Source of the DNA: Cephalotus follicularis
Lineage: Eukaryota > Streptophyta > Magnoliopsida > Oxalidales > Cephalotaceae
Reading direction: 5' to 3'
Length of the DNA stretch: 64,000 nt
Assembly (NCBI GenBank): GCA_001972305.1
Contig: BDDD01000268.1
Coordinates: 635,467 to 699,466 of the forward strand
The notes below the pieces were generated by a model. It saw nothing but the letters and a program-made list of their open reading frames with translations. It ran no database searches and was not told the origin of the DNA. The position numbers and the translations under genes are program-made. Of this stretch, positions 59,691 to 64,000 are shown piece after piece; position 1 is the first letter of the stretch; each line of letters begins with the position of its first letter.

Positions 59691-60595
59691 TGATATGGGA
59701 AAAATAAAGTTAAATAAAAAACAACACGTGTTCTCATCCGAGCACCGCCAGGTGTCCAGATGAATGATTGATCCGTTAGTCAATAAAGCAATAATAGGAG
59801 GACTCCTCCTCGGCATAAGTGCCGAGGACACACCTGGTGGTTCCAGTACGAAGGTCATTCTCCTCGGCATAAGTGCCGAGGACCAGCCCAATAATTGCCA
59901 TGCAAAGTTTATCCTCCTCGATGCCAAATCCGAGGACACCTTCCGAAGCACTACTGCCGAGGACCTCCTCGGCTACATGACAAGAGACCACTCTCCTCAA
60001 GTGCAAGTCTATGGACTTTGAAGACTTTTAAACCAAGGACTGTGTCATTAGCCTCACTTCAACTCCTCTCCTTGGCGGATCATTGACAGGAGGTATCCTC
60101 CTCATTTACGAAATGAGGCCATAGAGTTAGCCTAAATTCCAGGGATTCTTATCTTCCAAGTATAGAAGATAAGATAAGGATGACGACCATAAAGGAAAGG
60201 AGATAGTTTAGGAGAAGATGAAGGAAAGAAGAGATAATTCAGGTGGAGATAAGGGAAATCCTGAGATCCTCGGAATTTCCCTAGGGGATATCTACAACCT
60301 CCATTTTTCACGCTCTAACAGTTACCAAATACCACTATAAATACAAGTTCAACAGACTGAACAAAGGTCAGCAATTTTTACATTCAAAAGAACCTTATTT
60401 CCTCTGCACTTTGTCTAACTTGAGCGTCGGAGTGTCCCCGGGAGAACAACCTCCTGGACTTTCCACTATTTTTGTTACCTTGTGCAGGGATCCGAGATCA
60501 AAAACTTCCTCAAGGCATTAGTGACAAGCGTTTCTCTTAACAAATAAAAGTCCTCCACGTAGGATACTGTTGAGAGAAGAATTTCTGTATCAACA
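59691..60595 (+). repeat. 5' LTR of Tat element 2
   Basis: The LTR is 905 bp and ends GTATCAACA. U3 contains perfect palindromes CCTCGGCATAAGTGCCGAGG at about 59809-59828 and 59862-59881 and related half-sites to 59972. The TATA box is at 60336-60343. Confidence 0.95.
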
Positions 60596-60596
60596 T

Positions 60597-60616
60597 TTGG
60601 CGTCGTCTGTGGGAAA
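60597..60616 (+). promoter_or_regulatory. Primer-binding site of Tat element 2
   Basis: TTGGCGTCGTCTGTGGGAAA follows the LTR at the position of the element 1 primer site, with one C-to-T difference in the first ten bases. Confidence 0.6.
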
Positions 60617-60640
60617 CGCAACAAAAAGTCATCAACAACC

Positions 60641-63600
60641 ATGCCTCCGAGGAAAAACAATTTGGTTGGAGCCACTGGTAGCCAGCAACAGGAGGTCATA
60701 GCTCCTCCCGAAGAAGTCGCCCAAGTGGTGGCCCAAGAACCAGCTCCCGTCACGGGAGAGCAGCTCAATCAATTCCTACAGGGATTGGAGCGTGTTACTG
60801 ATCGGTTGCTCACAACCTTAGCCAACCAACAACAGCAAGTAGGGCCTGCTCAGCAAGTGGCCCGAGGAGTTTCTGGCCCCCATAGGCCAGAGGTGGAGAC
60901 AAGGCACCCCCGAGGTACCAGGCGAAACCCGCCGAGGGGAGATGAACTTCCCCTTAGGCGGTCAGGGGACAACAATCCCCTGGGAAGGAGGCCCGAGATC
61001 AATGTATCTCAGAGGGCAGAGTTCTCGACGGCCAGGGATCACCCCAACGATCCCAGGAGAGTGCATCCCCAGCACCAGCCCATGGACGTGGATCCTCGGC
61101 AGGAGGACAAGGGAGAAGAGGAGGCACAAGTACGCTCCAATGCTCCGCACAGAGCTGGCACAGTCCGAGGAAGCAGGGTCGATCCCCCAGCCTCGGTGGC
61201 TGGGAGGTCACATGTTTCTAGCAGAGTTAGGAACATAGAAGAGGTAGAACAGACAGTGAATATGAGGCTTGCAGACCTAGAGAGGAGGTTCTGAGGAGTG
61301 GAACGGCATGGGGGGCACCTATCCGAGGTGCAAAACATCAATGCACACCCCTTCACAGCCGAGATCATAGCAGAGCCAGTCCCCAGTGGGTTTCAAAACC
61401 CAAACCTTGATAAGTACGATGGGTCCACGGACCCCATCCAACATGTACGCTCATACATCCAGGCTATGTGGATGCATCAAGCCTCGGACGCTATGCTCTG
61501 CCGAGGATTCCCAATGACCTTGATTGGAGCTGCTCAGTCATGGTACTTTACCTTGGCGAGGAATTCAGTCAAGAGCTTCGATCAGTTTACGGAACTGTTC
61601 GTGACAAAGTTCCTCAACAGCACCACGCAGAGGAGGAACTCTACCCACCTCATCAACGTGGTGCAGGGTAAAGATGAGTCGTTGAGAGACTACCTCACCA
61701 GGTTCAATACGGAATCACTCACAGTGAAAGACCTGGAACCGTTCTTTGCTCTGGCAGCTTTGAACAATGGGCTGAGAAGCAATTCATCATTCACCTTTTC
61801 TCTGCTGAAGAAGCCAGAAAAAGACATGACAGAGTTGCTGAAAAGGGCAGAGAGGTATGTCAATGTCGAGGAAGAGATGGTGGCCAGGAGGCAAAAGACA
61901 CCCTGGACTGGCCATCAGGATGAGAGAAGGGAGCATTCACGAAATGCTCCCGAGAGAAGAGAGAAGAGGATGGAGAGGTCAGACCTGTCAAAGGAAGACC
62001 TCAGACATAAGCTTTCAAGACGAGAAGGCACATCCAGGGGTGGGGCCCCAATACCATTTTACAATACCTTTGCCCCCCTCCTGGACACACGCACCAAAAT
62101 ACTTGCTGTGGAGCAAGATAAAGTCCCTTTCCAGTGGCCAGAGAAGCTGAGAACCCCGACAGAGAACAGGAATGTGGAGAAGTACTGCCGGTATCATCGT
62201 GACCACGACCACGATACAGAGGAGTGCAGGCAACTGAAGAATCAGATTGAAGACCTGATTAGAAAGGGACATCTGCGCAAATATGTAGATAGAGATGCCC
62301 CTCAAGGAAGGAGGGAACAGAGAAGAGAAGAGGCTCCTCGGCAGCAGGAGGAGCAACAACAACCGCAACCCAGAGGTGTCATTCACACCATCTCTGGGGG
62401 GGTCGCGTCTGGGGGCGACCACTCAAATGCAAGGAAGGCCTATGGGAGACAGTCCCTTGCTGTGCAACAAGTCCCTCACAGCAAAAGGCTCAGAACTGGA
62501 GGAGACAAGGAGGTCATAACCTTCTCGGAGGCGGACTATGAGGGAGTACGTCTTCCTCACGATGATCCACTGGTGGTAACCCTTCTGGTGGAACTCTTTA
62601 CCATGAAGAGGATCCTCCTCGATAGTGGCAGCTCGGCCGATATCCTGTACAAACATGCATTTGATCAGATGAGGATACCGGCCGACCAATTAAAACCCGT
62701 CAAAACCCCACTGGTTGGCTTCACAGGTGAGACGATCCATCCTCTGGGATCTATCAACCTGTCCGTGGTTGCAGGAACGGCCCCACGTCAAACTCAGGTA
62801 GAGATGACGTTCCTGGTGGTGGATACCCCAAGCCCCTATAATGCTATAGTGGGGCGACCATGTCTCAATTTGTTGGAAGCCATAGTGTCTACGAGACACC
62901 TATTAATGAAGTTTCCCACAAGGTTTTACGTGGGGGAGGTCCGAGGAGACCAAGAGGTGGCAGGGAGATGTTATAAAACTGCCATCTCGGATAAGGGGAA
63001 GGGCAAGGTTCTCCCCATAGCGAATGTGGAGCTCATAGGAGACATGGAGCCTGAGCGTCCACAGCTAGTAGAAGATGTCCTCCAAGTGCCCGTGGAAGAG
63101 GGCAACACAGAGAGAGTACTCCAAGTTGGTTCACAGCTTGGAGAGGTGGAGAAGGAGGAATTAATAACATTCCTCCGAGATAATAAAGATGTTTTTGCAT
63201 GGTCAGCAGAGGAAGTTCCTGGCATCAGTCCAAATGTAATGGTTCACAAGCTAAGTGTGGATCCTGCCAGACCTCCGATTAGGCAAAAGAAGAGGAACTT
63301 TGCCCCTGAGAGGCAGCAGGCGATAGCCGAGGAGGTGAGCAAGTTGTTGCAGGCAGGTTTTATCAGAGAAGTGCACTACTCGGACTGGTTAGCAAATCCA
63401 GTGTTGGTCAAAAAAGCCAATGGAAAATGGAGAATGTGCATCGACTTCACGGACCTCAACAAAGTCTGCCTAAAGGATCACTTCCCTATCCTAAAGAAGG
63501 ACCAGCTGGTAGACGCAACCTCGGGTTACAGAATATTGAGCTTCTTGGACGCTTACTCGGGGTACAATCAAATCCCCATGTACAAGCCAGACGAGGACAA

Positions 63601-64000
63601 GACAGCATTCATAACAGACCGAGGAATGTACTGCTACAAGGTCATGCCTTTTGGCTTGAAGAATGCAGGGGCCACCTACCAGCGTCTGGTCAACAAAATT
63701 TTTGAACCTCAGATTGGGAAGAATATGGAGGTGTACATAGACGATATGCTCGTCAAAACCCCTGCCAGGAACCCCCATGTGAAGGATTTGGAGGAGACAT
63801 TTGAAGTGTTGAAGAGGTACAATATGAAGCTCAATCCATCCAAGTGTACATTTGGGGTCACCTCGGGGAAGTTCCTCGGATTCATGGTCTCTAGCAGAGG
63901 AATAGAGGCAAATCCAGAGAATATCTCAGCTATTCAAAGTATGAGGCCACCTCAAACCATCAGGGATGTCCAGAGGTTAAATGGGAAGTGTAGAAAGTCT
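60641..64000 (+). pseudogene. Tat-type gag-pol (partial), one in-frame TGA in gag
   Basis: The ATG at 60641 (MPPRKNN) opens a frame interrupted once, by TGA at 61292-61294. The same frame then stays open to the window edge. Homology to element 1 is continuous across the stop. Visible domains are gag (about 61395-61870), zinc knuckle (CRYHRDHDHDTEEC, about 62186, with Gly replaced by Asp), protease (LDSGSSADILY, about 62616) and RT with IDDM at 63737-63748. The end of RT, both RNase H domains, integrase and any antisense gene lie beyond 64000. Everything seen except the TGA is intact, so this is a recently damaged copy or one polymorphic at that codon. Confidence 0.93.

Larger units (their letters stand above)
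59691..64000 (+). mobile_element. Tat-type Ty3/gypsy element 2, continues past window end
   Basis: It starts TGATATGGG at 59691 after ACTAC (expected target duplication, right side not visible). The 5' LTR (59691-60595), primer site and gag-pol up to the middle of RT are present. Its LTR belongs to the same family as the solo LTR at 6473-7385. Its protein is clearly related to element 1 but the LTR is longer and different in U3, so these are two families of one lineage. Confidence 0.95.

Overview
This window is nuclear DNA of a flowering plant, almost certainly a eudicot. The background is AT-rich, the genes carry short GT-AG introns, and the genes recognised are plant forms (KNL2 with both SANTA and CENPC-k motifs, a small plant CUE protein, a plant FUSC-type efflux protein). 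I cannot name the species. Plant-specific LTR retrotransposons, a MULE, a hAT element and MITEs fill much of the sequence.

Layout: 1-8.9 kb is gene-free. It holds a MITE (544-999), an internally deleted Ty1/copia element on the minus strand (1539-5360, target duplication AATAT), a solo gypsy LTR (6473-7385, target duplication ATAAG) and a Tourist-like MITE (7835-8269). At 8988-19406 lies a structurally complete Ty3/gypsy element of the Tat lineage (target duplication CATGG, LTRs differing by about 9 substitutions and 1 indel). Its pol is broken by one in-frame TAA. Between pol and the 3' LTR it carries an antisense gene with its own TATA box, two predicted introns and a poly(A) signal, plus a 68-69 bp tandem repeat.

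The genic core runs from about 19.6 to 51.6 kb. ORC2 (20046-22607, +) and KNL2 (24500-29124, -) are convergent, and both have a perfect E2F-type site (TTTCCCGC/GCGGGAAA) upstream: one protein acts in replication licensing and the other in centromere loading. A MULE (29601-33908, 9-bp target duplication with one mismatch) sits 477 bp upstream of the KNL2 start. It carries a truncated transposase gene and a convergent GRF zinc-finger ORF. Then come a CUE-domain gene (35668-37941, -), a decayed tandem array split by a hAT element (39417-44197, target duplication TGTGTAAT), tRNA-His(GTG) (45287-45358), the tiny OST4 gene (46771-46872, +, missed by length cut-offs) and a FUSC/aromatic-acid exporter-like gene (47577-51618, -).

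From 51.6 to 59.7 kb I see no gene, only MITE-type repeats. The window ends inside a second Tat-type element (59691 to beyond 64000), the same LTR family as the solo LTR. Its gag has one in-frame TGA, after which the reading frame stays open to the window edge.

All gene models are hand-built from reading frame, splice consensus and family knowledge. No search or alignment program was run, so identities and splice sites are by eye.
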